A stretch of 64,000 nucleotides of DNA from Tremella fuciformis (GCA_032768795.1 CP136491.1:3412501-3476500); one strand, 5' to 3'; shown: positions 1 through 10,185, counted from the first letter of the stretch. Notes: generated by a model from the letters alone, not told the origin. Numbers and translations: made by a program.

Positions 1-64
1 TGGTATAGACATGCAGCGTTGTGGACCCTGTACTGTACAAGCTGCATTAGAGGATCGGTGCCGA

Positions 65-767
65 TCATTTCCGCATGAGCAAATAGACATTTTGGCCGAC
101 GGTGATTCCTTGTAGATGCCGATATGCTCCTCTGAGCGCCATCAACAGCCCGCCGAAGGATATATATGCGGTGCTGGACTTCAGCACTGCCTGTCCACCG
201 GTTGACCATCCGGGGCACAGCAAAGTGAGAGACGCACGTCTGGTCGTTGCCCGCCACCGAGTCGTCGTACTTGTATATCTACCATGAGCGCCTATCACCG
301 CATTGATTTGGGATTTGGGGAAGGACACACCTTGCCATACATGACATACTCGTAGTCGTCCGCCAGCCCCTGGTCCCCGCCGCGCCACAGCTCGCGCTTG
401 ACCCGCTTCCCTCCGTCGCCCTCGTCCGCCCCGCCGCTCGGGTCCGCGTCCGCCTCGTCGACCAGATTCCGTGCTAATGCCAGTGTGAAGGTCTCCTTGG
501 CTTGCAGGGGGAAGAGCTCGTTGGCCAAGTCGAGCACGAGGTGCATTTTGAGGTTCTGCGACGTCGCTTCTATGCGAGAGACTATCGTCAGTACACGCTC
601 CTGAACCTGAGCGAGGTACTCACCTCTGTCGAACTTTTTCCCGCCCTTGTCTACGGCCTGCCGTGAGCTCCTCTTCTCGCTTCTTCGATCTTGGAAGTGA
701 GTGCGAGACTCACATCGACCGTGAAGCGGTCCTCGAAGAACACGTTGCTGCTACTTGCGTCTGCCAT
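65..767 (-). CDS. RPB8: RNA polymerases I, II and III common subunit Rpb8 (RPABC3)
   Basis: Shared small subunit of the three nuclear RNA polymerases. Five exons can be read with consistent splice sites: 767-714, 657-624, 581-331, 278-238 and 173-65, giving about 162 residues against about 146-150 in other eukaryotes. Family signatures are in order: FEDRF near the N terminus, KKFDR, the strand motif VLDLANELFPL, LADDYEYVMYGK, and the C-terminal SFGGLLMALRG followed by the usual end LLMRK. The ATG at 767 is chosen because the protein begins MADASS, close to the family start; upstream in-frame codons would add an unrelated extension. The acceptor of the last exon (CCAG at 177-174) is the only one I found that keeps the frame. 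It is divergent from the next gene. Confidence 0.95.
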
Positions 768-1008
768 CTCGCCAGAGGTCTCACGTCTGCGTTGCAAGTG
801 CTGAAAATCACTTGACATAGCTCGGTGCCATGTCGGTAGGCTTTTATTAGAGTCGCCCACTTAAGTGATTAGATCCTACGCCCTGTTCGCCTATTGTGAC
901 GGCATGTTCGCCACTCGAAACGCGGGTCCCGTCATCCGACTTGTCTTCTTCACCATCATCTCGCAAGACAAGGTCGGAGAGGTCGTATCTCTGTCGAGCA
1001 GAGGCGAG

Positions 1009-2232
1009 ATGGAGCCCCCCGCCAGCGACCACCGCACCCTCCTCCCCCCGCTCCTGCATCCCCTCTCGCCCGCCCTCGCCGCCCTCCACTTTGCCCGCAT
1101 CACACTCGCCCTCCACCTCCCGCCCGCCGCGACCAAAGACTGGTGCAGGCTATGCGGGGGCCTGCGGCACCCACCCTCCGCCGGCACCTCCCGCGCCTCC
1201 AAGTCCCCGGCGTCCAAGAAGCGGAAGAGTGGAGACGTCGAGACGCCCGCGCCGATCAGCCCTCCTTTGGCAGCCGGAGGAAGTACGACAGAGGTCAGCT
1301 GCACCCCTGTTGCCTTCTCAGAGCGCGGAGCTGAACGACAGAAAGCTGTCGCTATTGCCGCTCCTGCCTCGGCGCTCTCGCCACGACGCAGGGCGTGCCA
1401 GACATGCGGCATCTCGTACGCTCGGTCGCGCCTGCTGGAGATGATGCGGCTCCACCCGCCAGCATTGGCCGGCGCGAGAAAGGCATACCACACTCGCTCA
1501 TCTGGGCTGCACAAGGGCCCTCAGCCGCCGCCTGTACCAGAAGCAGCGGTCCCATCACACGCGGCCCCACAGGTGCCGCCGTCCGGCCCCATGGCCACGC
1601 CCACGCCCACGGCAGTGCCAGAAACACATGGCCGCAACCCTGAATCTGCTGGATCAGGATCTGATTCTGGATCTGGTTCTGATCCGAATCGCCGGCCTCC
1701 GAAGAACGCGAGCATGGATCGTCTTCTCGAGGTTGCGCTCTCCTCGAACGGCTCCCCGTCCGTCCCCTCCGCCTCCAAACCGGTGTCGCTGCGCAGCCGT
1801 ACGGGCCCCCCTCGCAAGCCGATACCGGCAAGGACTACCAGTATGTCAGACATCCCAGGCGCCGATTTCAGCCCCCCGGCGTCCCCTCCTCGCTTCCAGG
1901 CTCCCGAGCCTATTCAAACTCCGACTCTACCGCCCGGCCCCAGACCCGCTTCGACGGCCATGCCGCCTCCCAGCATCCCCAAGGCTATAAAGGGCCCGAA
2001 ATTACGACTCATCAAGAATACCGAGCCCAACCCCCCAACGTACCCCCCTCCTCCGCCCGTGCGCCGCACTCCGTCCACTTCTTCCGCAAAGGGCTCTCCG
2101 ACCCCGACCGGACCTCCAGGCAAGAAGCGCAAAAAGCATCACGGGAGTGCCCTGAGCAAGTTGGTGGCTGAGGGCAAGGAGCGCGAGTCGGCCAGTGCCG
2201 TGTCGAGCGGGGGCTCGTGGGGACTCAACTAG
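1009..2232 (+). CDS. Putative RNase P/MRP Rpr2/Snm1-like zinc protein with long proline-rich tail
   Basis: One long open frame of about 408 residues from the ATG at 1009; an in-frame ATG at 904 is a possible earlier start. An alpha-helical N-terminal stretch (about residues 8-38) is followed by WCRLCGG and, about 85 residues later, ACQTCG. This pair of CxxC motifs in that arrangement is typical of the Rpr2/Rpp21/Snm1 family, which bind zinc in the protein part of RNase P or RNase MRP and act in tRNA or rRNA processing. Lysine-rich stretches (KKRKSGD, and KKRKKH near the C terminus) look like nuclear signals. The remaining 250 residues are Ser/Pro-rich and probably disordered, far longer than in usual family members. 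A short intron between the two CxxC motifs cannot be excluded. The family assignment is inference from motifs only. Confidence 0.5.
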   Translation: MEPPASDHRTLLPPLLHPLSPALAALHFARITLALHLPPAATKDWCRLCGGLRHPPSAGTSRASKSPASKKRKSGDVETPAPISPPLAAGGSTTEVSCTPVAFSERGAERQKAVAIAAPASALSPRRRACQTCGISYARSRLLEMMRLHPPALAGARKAYHTRSSGLHKGPQPPPVPEAAVPSHAAPQVPPSGPMATPTPTAVPETHGRNPESAGSGSDSGSGSDPNRRPPKNASMDRLLEVALSSNGSPSVPSASKPVSLRSRTGPPRKPIPARTTSMSDIPGADFSPPASPPRFQAPEPIQTPTLPPGPRPASTAMPPPSIPKAIKGPKLRLIKNTEPNPPTYPPPPPVRRTPSTSSAKGSPTPTGPPGKKRKKHHGSALSKLVAEGKERESASAVSSGGSWGLN

Positions 2233-2455
2233 CTTGCAGTCGAGCATTCTTTCTCTATGTCCATTGCTCCTTGCCCCGTCGCTTGCCTTGCCAGGCACTT
2301 AGCGTACTTGGTGGCATTTGGCCCTCTTTGATTGTTGATACATTTGCGTATAACTCATAGACCTTTCGTCTCTTCCCATTGTAATATACTTCATTCATAC
2401 CCATCCAGCATGCACTGTTGTGACTAGTCCCCTCATCACCGACAGCGCCGCACGC

Positions 2456-3925
2456 TCACTTATCGTACTGCCGCTCAGAATCCTGTAACGTGGATCGGAC
2501 TGATGACTCACTTGGTAGAACCCCTGCCCGCTTTTGCGACCAAGCTTGCCCTGCTTGACCATGTCCTCGAGCAGTGGAATGGGCTGCACGAGCTCTTTTG
2601 AGATTTCGCCCCGTTCCGCCTTTTCAGCCCACCCCTGGGAGATGTACGACGTCGTATCCAGTCCGACAAAGTCGAGCAGCTTGAACGGCTACGGATCAGC
2701 TCCTCCCCATCGCCCGTCCCTCCAGAACAAACGCACGCCCATGGCTGCCATCAGCGGGTCTCGTGTCGTACCGCGAGACAGCCAGACTCACGGTATCCCG
2801 CGCCCAGCTCCATGGCCTGGTCTATATCCTCCGGCGTCGCGTCCCCTCTTTCGACCATGCGGATCGCCTCGACTGCTCGTCAGCCCAGCACGCAGTGTCC
2901 GGAGAGGGGACGCACGCATATACGGCACCAACAGCCGATTGACAATGAAGCCCGGCGTGTCTTTGCACGTGACGGGGCTCTTGCCCATCTGCACCGTCAC
3001 GCCTCGCAAGGTCTCGTACGTCTCGTCCGAGGTGTGCCGGGTGCGGATGATCTCGACGAGCTTCATGGCGGGTACCGCTGGCCGTCAGCGACCCCACTAT
3101 CAACGGGAGACGCACGGTTGAAGAAGTGCAAGCCGGCGAACCGTTCTTGTCGTGCGGGAGAGCACGGTTCGGCGATCTCGCTCACCGAGAGGGAAGACGT
3201 GTTGGTTGCGAACACGCAGGATGCGCTGGTTAGGTCAGCCCGACACCCCGAGTTGAGCTGAGGGAAGTGGGCGCTTACGGCGCTTTGGTGTCGATGTAGC
3301 CGAAGAGATCCCTTTTGACATTCAACGACTCGATAATGGCCTCCACGACGAGGTCGGTGTGCTGCACCGCCACGGCCCTGACCTCAGCGCTAGTCCGTCT
3401 ATCTCGCCGGCTGGCGAGGCGGAGCCACTCACGCATCCGTCGTCGTTTCGATATTCGCCATGATACCTCGCGTGAAACCGTCGACGTCGTCTGGCCGGGC
3501 CTTCTTCCCCACTCGCGAGAGCGACTTGGTGATGATGTTCAGCCCGTTCCTGCGCGTCAGCCGTGTCGCCTCGACTCGGGACGGGCAGGACAGACTGTAA
3601 TGCCTGGTCGGTCACGTCGGCAAGCACGACCTGTGTGGCGTGAGCGATGCTCGCCTGATCAGTAGATGAGCTGCATGAGTACCTTGAGACCGCTCTGCGC
3701 GCCCACTTGCGCGATCCCAGCACCCATGAGACCCGCGCCGAAGACAGTGAGCCGCTGCACCGCCCGGGTGGACGTGTTGGCAGTGGACGAGGAAGATGTG
3801 CCGGTCGACAGGTGCCGCTGGACAGCGGACATCCTACCTGCTGCTCTGAGGCTGGGGCTGAGGCTGGAGCACGGCGATGAGGGGCTCATGTACTTGCTCG
3901 CCGTCGTGCCCAGCCTTGTGAGCAT
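2456..3925 (-). CDS. Mitochondrial 3-hydroxyacyl-CoA (3-hydroxybutyryl-CoA) dehydrogenase
   Basis: NAD-dependent oxidation of 3-hydroxyacyl-CoA in fatty-acid beta-oxidation or butyrate metabolism. The first 45 residues (from MLTRLG, ATG at 3925) are rich in Ser, Arg and Leu without acidic residues, like a mitochondrial presequence. The Rossmann motif [17 protein letters not shown] follows, then the helical segment around KKARPDD, the conserved [15 protein letters not shown], and [16 protein letters not shown] of the C-terminal domain. The tail reads through [11 protein letters not shown], and a last small exon adds YDK and stop at 2458-2456, matching the usual family end. About eight short introns interrupt the gene. 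It is divergent from uricase over a 253-bp spacer. An acyl-CoA chain-length preference cannot be told from sequence. Confidence 0.93.
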
Positions 3926-4034
3926 GACGAGTATTCTGCTCAATGTTCGAGTGAAGGCTCGGTTAAGCCTAAGCGGGTCCGGGCAGAAGGGAAGGGAGCG
4001 GGATCAAAACTGACGCGTGGCTCTCGCGTGTGAT

Positions 4035-4040
4035 CTTATC
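4035..4040 (-). promoter_or_regulatory. GATAAG (GATA-factor) site in the uricase/HADH divergent promoter
   Basis: CTTATC on the plus strand, 139 bp before the uricase ATG. Fungal GATA factors activate purine and other nitrogen catabolic genes through such sites. A single hexamer is weak evidence; it is listed because uricase is a classical target. Confidence 0.35.
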
Positions 4041-4178
4041 TTCGTGTGGGTGGAGGTGACCCATGAACGCAGTGTCCGGTGGGGTCGGCCCTATCTCTTG
4101 CAGACCTCACTTCTCACTTTTCTCACAAGTTATATACCACTCATCTCATCGCGTACCTCCTATTCAAGACCACACACC

Positions 4179-5358
4179 ATGTCAGAACCAGGCTACCTCT
4201 CCGCCGCCCGCTACGGTCAGATCTCCCCATCACACTGTCCAAGTTGGAACACTGACACTCCAGGCAAAGACCTCGTCCGGGTCGCCCGGGTGGTGCGGGA
4301 CAAGGACGAGCACAAGATCGTCGAGTACACGGTGCGCGTCCTGCTCGAGGGCGTCATCGAGACGAGCTACACCAAGGCAGACAACACGTGCGTCGTGGCC
4401 ACGGACACCATGAAGAATACCGTCAACAGTGCGCCCCATTCCCCCTCTTGTGGCTGGGGCGGCAGCTGACGCCACGCCCAGTCTTCGCCAAGACGTCGCC
4501 GCACGTCCTGGACCCGACACTCTTTGCCCTGCACCTCGGACTGCACTTTACTAACAAGTACGACCACATCTCCAAGGCGTTCATCGACGTCATACAGCAC
4601 AAGTGGTCCCGCATACAGGTGGCCGGCAAGCCGCACAAGTGGTCCTTTGTCCGCGACGGGGACGAGAAGCACCTCGTCGAGGTCGCCGTTGAGGGCAAGG
4701 GCGACGCGGCCAAGGCGGTCGTCAAGCAGGGCATCAAGGACTTGCTGGGTGCGCTCCCCCTCCTTCTCTACCTCGCGTCCCGACGAGATGCTCATGCTCA
4801 CGGGTAGTGCTCAAGACGTCCGGCTCGGCCTTTGAGAATTTCCACCGAGACGAGTTCACCACCCTCGGCGGTAAGTCCTTGCGTCGGTCACCTTGACGTC
4901 GCCGCTGACACGTCGCAGAGGTCGCCGACCGGATCTTCTCCACCTCGGTCTCGCTCATGTACACCATCGCCCTGCCCCCCAACACCCCCCTGACCATCGA
5001 CAACCTCGAGGCCATCGGCAAAGAGGTCGACTTCCCCACCATTGCCTCGGCGGCCAAAGAAGACGTCCTGACCGTCTTTGCGACCGACGAATCGGCCAGC
5101 GTCCAGGCGACGCAGTACAACACGCTCCAGAAGATCCTGACCAGCTGCCCGGCCGTGTCCGAGGCCAGCATGTCCCTGCCGAACAAGCACTACATGTGGG
5201 TCGAGTCTCTTGCAAGTGGCACAAGCTGACTGAACAGCCCCATCAACCTCAGCGCGTTCAAGCTGGACAATGGACTAGGATACGAGGGCGGCGCCGAGGT
5301 GTTCTGGCCCGTCGCCGACCCGAGCGGACTGATCACCTGCACGGTGACGCGCAAGTGA
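4179..5358 (+). CDS. URO1: Urate oxidase (uricase)
   Basis: Oxidises urate to 5-hydroxyisourate in purine degradation, normally inside peroxisomes. Starts MSEPGYLSAARYG at 4179; an intron splits the conserved ARYGKDLVRV, which carries the catalytic lysine, and the threonine motif TSYTKADNT follows. Further signatures are NTVN-FAKTS, HKWSFVRDG, TFATDES-like DE near FATDES, the metal-free active-site stretch VQATQYNTL, the NKHYM segment, and FWPVADPSGLITCTV. Several short introns are present. The frame stops TRK-TGA at 5356-5358, exactly where other uricases continue for 5-8 residues to a PTS1 tripeptide, so no SKL-type signal is visible. The stop overlaps a good donor (AA|GTGAGT at 5355), so a further 3' exon is possible. 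Confidence 0.95.
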
Positions 5359-5889
5359 GTGGGGTACGGTCGATGGATCTGACTTGATCGACGGAGGGTA
5401 GATGTAGTTGGATGTATATATTGTGCTACGGCTTGTCAACAGACTGCGGCTCTAAGGGAAGAATAACATGAAAATATGGTTTTTGCTGTGCTGTGCAATT
5501 GGGAAAACGTAGACGCGTGCCTGTATTTTTAGCGCACCCCTTCCCCTAGCCAGCCTCAATTCCTAGTCATGATCATCATCAACTTGTATCACCTCTAACA
5601 TTCAATCGAGACGAGAGACGTGCTGTGCTCGGCGGGACCATTGCGCATTGACGACTGGACGAGACTGGACGATTGCGGCACTTTGTCTGAAACGGCGCCA
5701 CCCCTTGCCTCGACGTGTTAGCTCGAATCGGGCTCGCGGACATCGGCATACCCTTCCGCCCTCCATCCGCGAGGCTGTCCACCGAGCTGCAACTGCAGGT
5801 GCATTACAAGTGTTGTCATTGCAAGAAGGAGCAGGGAAGGTGTATGATATCGAGCGTGGGAGCATAGAGGCGCCGTCCTCGTTTGCACG
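5359..5889. other. Intergenic, uricase 3' region and CPS1 promoter
   Basis: No gene is supported in these 531 bases. The first part is AT-richer 3' flank of uricase. The second part must hold the promoter and 5' UTR of CPS1; stop codons in all plus frames and no family signature argue against an exon here, apart from the first CPS1 coding bases at 5890. Confidence 0.6.
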
Positions 5890-7635
5890 ATGCTGTGAGT
5901 GGCTGGCCTCCCGCGCATACGCGATCGAAAGCCCAAACCAGAGGCTGACGCCGCAGGTACCTCACAGCAGACAAGTTTCCAGTCTGCAAGTTTCTCTCTC
6001 TTAGTGCGAGAGGATGGTTCGCTGACTGGCAGTCGTGCCGTTTGGTATCATTGGGTGAGCAAGCTTGCCGTTGCATGGCGGACACTGGGGGAGTCTGACC
6101 GGCAGTTTCTACCGTTACCTCTGGTACCTCATCCGATTGCTCGCTCGCGCGGCGTACCGCCCCATCCCCCTCCCGTCCAACCCCACCTATGTCGCGAGCG
6201 AAGATGTGACCATCATCGTGCCGACGATCGACGCGGGTGAAGAGTTCCGGGGTGAGGCTGACCGACGACGACCTCCAGGGTGCCGAGCTGACGAGGCAGA
6301 AGCGGCATACTCGTGGCTCGAGGGGAACCCGAAGGAGATCATCATCGTGACGGAGGAACGGATGCAGGGGCCTCTCCAAGAGCTGGCCAACTCTGTCGAC
6401 CCGACGCGTATCCGCGTGCTCACCGTGCCGTTCGCCAACAAGCGGCTGCAAATGTCGCACGGGATCCGGAACACCACCACCGACATTATCGTCTTCGCGG
6501 ACGACGACGCCATCTGGCCCCCGACGCTGCTGCCCTACGTCCTTGCGTGCTTTGAAGACCAGCAGATCGGCGGCGTCGGCACGTCGCAGCGCGTCAAGCC
6601 GTGCGGCGACAAGATGACCGTCTGGGAGGTCCTCGCCGCGTTCCGCCTCACCATCCGCAACATCGAGATCGCCTCTTCCACCCACATAGACGGCGGCATC
6701 CCTTGCCTCTCGGGCCGTACGGCCGCCTATCGCACCGTCATCCTGAAAGACCCGGACTTTTTGCATGGATTCACCAACGACCTGTGGCTCGGCAAGTACC
6801 ACCTGAACAGCGGCGACGACAAGTTTCTGACCCGCTGGATGGTCAGCCACGGCTGGAACACCTATGTCCAGGTGTGCAAAGAGGCCGAGCTGCTCTCGAC
6901 CATGAAGCCCAATTGGCGGTTCCTCAAGCAGGTCCTGCGGTGGACGCGGAATACCTGGCGCTCCGACTTTCGCAGTATCTTTACGGAGCGATATGTCTGG
7001 ACAAAGCACCCCTATGTCGCCTATACTATGATTGACAAGTTCATCAATCCCTTTACGCTGCTTGTTGGACCGGCTTTGGTGTGTTACCTTATTGTCAAGA
7101 GTACCAAGGATGTCACGAGTGGAGGATACCACCTGCCCGCATGGTGAGTCTTCGATGGCGATTGGCACGCGGCTGACGCCCAGGAATATCATTTGCTCTG
7201 TCCGTCGCAGTGGTTGACCCATGGGTGCAGCTGACATCCAGTACCTTGTATGGCTCATGTGCACCCGTACCGCCAAGCTCCTCCCGCATCTGTGGTACAA
7301 CCCCGCTCATATAATCTACGTGCCCTTCTGGATCATCTTTGGCTACTACTTGTGCGTTTCTCTTGTACGTTTCTGCAAGACGAGCCGGCTGACGCTCAGT
7401 GCAATCATGAAACTGTACGCCGTATGCACGCTGCACGAGACGGGCTGGGGCACGCGGGCCGGTATCGGAGATCGTGAGTTGTCCAACCTCACGGGCCCAG
7501 CGTCGATGCTGAGACGTAGCCGCCACAGCCACCGCCGCACAGGAGAAGCTGCCCGAGATGACACAGCCGCATGGCGGAGAAGGGCGTGCGGGGGTGTACG
7601 ACGTCGAGCTGAACGGCGTCTCGCGGAAAGGGTAG
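5890..7635 (+). CDS. CPS1: Polysaccharide synthase Cps1, GT2-family hyaluronan-synthase-like
   Basis: Membrane glycosyltransferase of family GT2, the cryptococcal Cps1 type that makes a hyaluronan-like polymer from UDP-sugars at the plasma membrane. Coding exons read 5890-5894, 5957-6003, 6033-6054, 6106-6251 and 6300 onward, then four more. The N terminus reconstructs as MLYLTADKFPVCKFL and then a membrane segment IVPFGIIG. Catalytic motifs are in order: VTIIVPTIDAGEE, the nucleotide-binding FADDDAIWPP, GDDKFLTRWM, and the QxxRW signature as QVLRW. C-terminal hydrophobic segments include NPFTLLVGPALVCYLIV and IIYVPFWIIFGYY, followed by KLYAVCTLHETGWGTRAGIGD and a 28-residue tail to TAG at 7633. 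The first coding exon has only 5 nt, and intron 2 (6004-6032) only 29 nt. Confidence 0.93.
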
Positions 7636-7695
7636 TGGACAATGGCGTGAATGCGAAGATAGCGTGCCGCCGTACATCATGCATGTGTCGCACAA

Positions 7696-8498
7696 TCACA
7701 CTCCCGGCCACGCAGTGACCATGTCCATGATCCCCCCGAATCTCACCCGCTCCATCTCCATCTCCTCTTCTCCGTCTTCCTCTTCCCCTTCCTCTTCCCC
7801 GTTGCGGGGCGCACGCGCCCCACGGTCCAGCGCAAGCGAAACCACCACCGGTCGGCGGGCGACCTGACAGTCGTCCAGCGTCCAGAATACCAACGTGGCA
7901 ATTTGGGCCGTATACGTCGCGTACACCTCTGGCGACGGGCTCGCGGGGGCCGTGCCGAGCAGCGGGGTGAGTCGGAGGGCAGGCGGAGGTGGTGGGTAGG
8001 CCGCCAGGCGGGTCGGAGATGGGGATGGGGAGGTGCGAGGGGGGACGGGCAGGGGGATGCTTGCTGGGAGAGATGCTTGCGTCTGCGGTCAGCTCTGCCT
8101 CTCTTCCCTCTTTCCCCTCCCCCCGCCCCAATCCCCCCCCTCCCCCTCCCCCTTTCCCCTTCCCCCCCCCCCCCCCCCCTCCCCCTTTCCCCCTTCCCCC
8201 TCCCACCCACCCGGACCCCGCCCCTCCCCCCTCTGAGCCCTCGCTGCGCTCGGGCTCGCCATGCTCGGAGGTCGATGCCTCGCTGCCTCGCTTCGCTCGG
8301 CATTGGACTCACCACCACACCCATCTTCCCATTCTGCGTCACCACCAACAACACCCTATCCCCGAACGTCTGCACCAATACTTCCGTCTCGATGCCCCCC
8401 ACGGCCCTGCGGAGCTGGAACGAGGGCACGGGCGATATGTCTTGATACGACGACGGGCCGGCGGGCGCGTCGAATGCCTCTTCGAGCAGCACGGACAT
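7696..8498 (-). CDS. Proteasome assembly chaperone 3-like protein (PSMG3/Pba3 family)
   Basis: Small protein of about 190 residues in two exons, 8498-8313 and 8082-7696. Exon 1 contains the family-like strand pair ETEVLVQTFGDRVLLVVTQNGKMGVV, as in the chaperones that pair with Pba4 to guide alpha-ring assembly of the 20S proteasome. Exon 2 begins with a Pro/Ser-rich linker, then LTPLLGTAP and VYATYTAQIATLVFW, the second family block, followed by an acidic Glu/Gly-rich insert and MDMVTAWPGV. The start is the ATG at 8498; the open frame upstream has no further ATG. The intron is 230 nt, unusually long here, and holds an 18-base poly-C run on the plus strand. It is convergent with CPS1 with a 60-bp gap. 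Confidence 0.8.
8162..8179. repeat. 18-base poly-C run inside a polypyrimidine stretch
   Basis: Eighteen consecutive C lie in a C/T-only stretch of roughly 130 bases (about 8105-8231). It lies within the single intron of the proteasome chaperone gene, so its pre-mRNA carries a poly-G/purine stretch. Confidence 0.95.
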
Positions 8499-8620
8499 CG
8501 AGTCCTTCTTTGCAGCCGAGTTGCTGAGTCGTTGTGTAGACAAGACACGACACGAGCACGACGAGTCTATGACGAGGCACTCTTCAATATAAGACGAAGA
8601 AGCCTTCCTTGTGCCTTAAC

Positions 8621-8754
8621 GGAGGAGTGGCCGAGTGGTTAAGGCGATACGTTTAGGCTCGAAAAGGACGGAAGGTAGGCGTGCCTACTCTTTCTGCTCC
8701 CCGGTGTCTTATCCGTATTGGGAAACCGCGCGCGTTCGAACCGCGTCTCCTTCA
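8621..8754 (+). tRNA. tRNA-Leu, anticodon UAG, with 55-nt intron
   Basis: A complete cloverleaf can be drawn. The acceptor stem GGAGGAG pairs with CTCCTTC (8747-8753, one G-U), with discriminator A at 8754. The D arm is GCCGAGTGGTTAAGGC. The anticodon stem ATACG (8647-8651) pairs with CGTAT (8714-8718), and the T arm is GCGCG-TTCGAAC-CGCGT. Anticodon TAG is at 8654-8656. The intron runs from 8658 to 8712, after position 37 as in eukaryotic nuclear tRNA genes. The 11-nt variable arm makes it a class II tRNA, and discriminator A fits leucine rather than serine. The internal A and B boxes are the D and T arms. Confidence 0.95.
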
Positions 8755-8757
8755 GGG

Positions 8758-8762
8758 TTTTT
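8758..8762 (+). terminator. RNA polymerase III terminator of tRNA-Leu
   Basis: TTTTT starts four bases after the tRNA 3' end, the standard Pol III stop. Confidence 0.85.
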
Positions 8763-8965
8763 ATGCTCGGCCGTCTATTCGTCGTGTGCGGCCGAATTGC
8801 CGGATCGCCGAGCGGATCGCCGAGCGGGTCGGACACGGACATTGTCCTCTGCCTTCGTCATCGCCTTTTGGTCTACGAGTACTCTGTAAGCTATGCTAAG
8901 CAGAGCGGATGGATACATAGCCAGCGAGCTCGACTATTGAACATCCCATAGCCCTGCTCAGCGCC

Positions 8966-10042
8966 ATGGTCACCCTTTCACTGCCGTTCCGGCGCAAGAC
9001 CGCCCCGACCAAAGGGCGCGGTAGCATCCTCGACCTCCCGTTCTCCGAGTACGATCCCCACACGCGCCTCCCCGCCGAGCTACAAATCGGCAACCATGTA
9101 ATGCGGCCCCTGGTCTCTATTGAACAGCGCGAGTCCACTTCTCAGAGCGCAGGCGGAGATGCTGACGGGCAGTGAAAGACCACCTGGTGTTCCTCGCTGC
9201 TGTCCACCAGCTCAAGGAGCATTCGGCCAACTTTGCCAAATTGTGCGACCAGGCGGCTTTCGAATACCAACGATGGGCGCAGCGCACCCTCAGGGCCGCG
9301 GCCGTCCAGCAAGCACAAGGCGAGCAGAAGGCCCGGCTGGAGCTGCCGACGCTGGGTGTGCTCATGTGCTGGCATGCGCATATGCTCAATCCGCGCATCT
9401 ACGGGCGCGATGTCGACGGGGCTTATCGGCCCCTCAGGGGGCGCAAGTTTCCCCTGCGGCAGGTCGTGAGTTATGGGCATATGGGATGTGAGGCTTGGGG
9501 CTGATGCCAGGCCGAGGCGATACGCACCGACGCCCTGCCGCACGAGACGGCCGTGGCCGCCGGCGAAGACGCCCGCTCGTCCTTCGAGACGACCGTCTGG
9601 GACCCCATGGACATCTCCGCGGCCGTACAGCGCCAAGCCAAGTTTGTGCAGAGCATGCACGGGATCGGCTGGCTCGACGACGGCTGGGATCACGTCGAGA
9701 GCCTGCAGAGGGGCGTGGTGCGATATCGTGAGTCCCCCCCGCCTCTTCTTCGTAGCCGGCGCCGGTCCTCCTCCTAGGTCGGAGGATCCACTGACCCCAG
9801 ACGCATGGCTCGACCTCGTGCATGCCACCCAGATGCAGGCGTTCCTCGTCCCGACCCTCGACATCGACCTGGCGTGGCACACGCACCAGCTCCTCGGCCC
9901 CGTCTACGCGAGCGACACGACCCGCCTGCTCGGCGCGGTGCTGGACCATAATGACGCCGCGGGGGACGGCAAAGTTGACGACGGGCTCAAGCGCACGGCC
10001 AAGCTGTGGAAGGAGCGGTACGGCTGGGCGTATCAGTATTAG
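8966..10042 (+). CDS. Glycine-rich-domain-type protein (DUF1399 family)
   Basis: Conserved protein of unknown biochemical function. The family core can be seen as LVSIEQLKDHLVFLAAVHQL, then LGVLMCWHAHMLNPRIY, RGRKFPLRQV and, after a further intron, the repeat-like FLVPTLDIDLAWHTHQL. The two W-H-x-H-x-L blocks are the DUF1399 hallmarks. Start at ATG 8966; stop TAG 10040-10042. The first coding intron only keeps the frame if it is read as a GC-AG intron at 9129-9172, joining EQ to LKDH across a CTG codon. Two ordinary introns follow. The C terminus is KLWKERYGWAYQY. It follows the tRNA gene by 211 bp. Confidence 0.8.
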
Positions 10043-10185
10043 CGCATAGCATGACAGACACTCAAATCATATCATATGTACTGTACAGTAGAGCAGAAAC
10101 GGAGGATGTATGTAAGGGTTGATGACGACATGAGCCAGTCGACTCTGTACTTTTCGTCTTCTTTCCTTATCCCTCGCTACTCGAC

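Noticed and set aside
865..1008. N-terminal extension of the Rpr2-like gene
   Set aside because: The open frame starts with GTG, not ATG. An ATG at 904 exists, but the sequence before 1009 lacks conserved features.
5816..7300. 494-codon open frame on the minus strand
   Set aside because: Antisense to CPS1, whose catalytic motifs are unmistakable. The frame is open only because GC-rich third positions remove stop codons.
7346..8206. 286-codon minus frame with poly-Gly
   Set aside because: Reads the poly-C intron and antisense CPS1 sequence; only part of the stretch is real exon 2 of the proteasome chaperone, in another frame.
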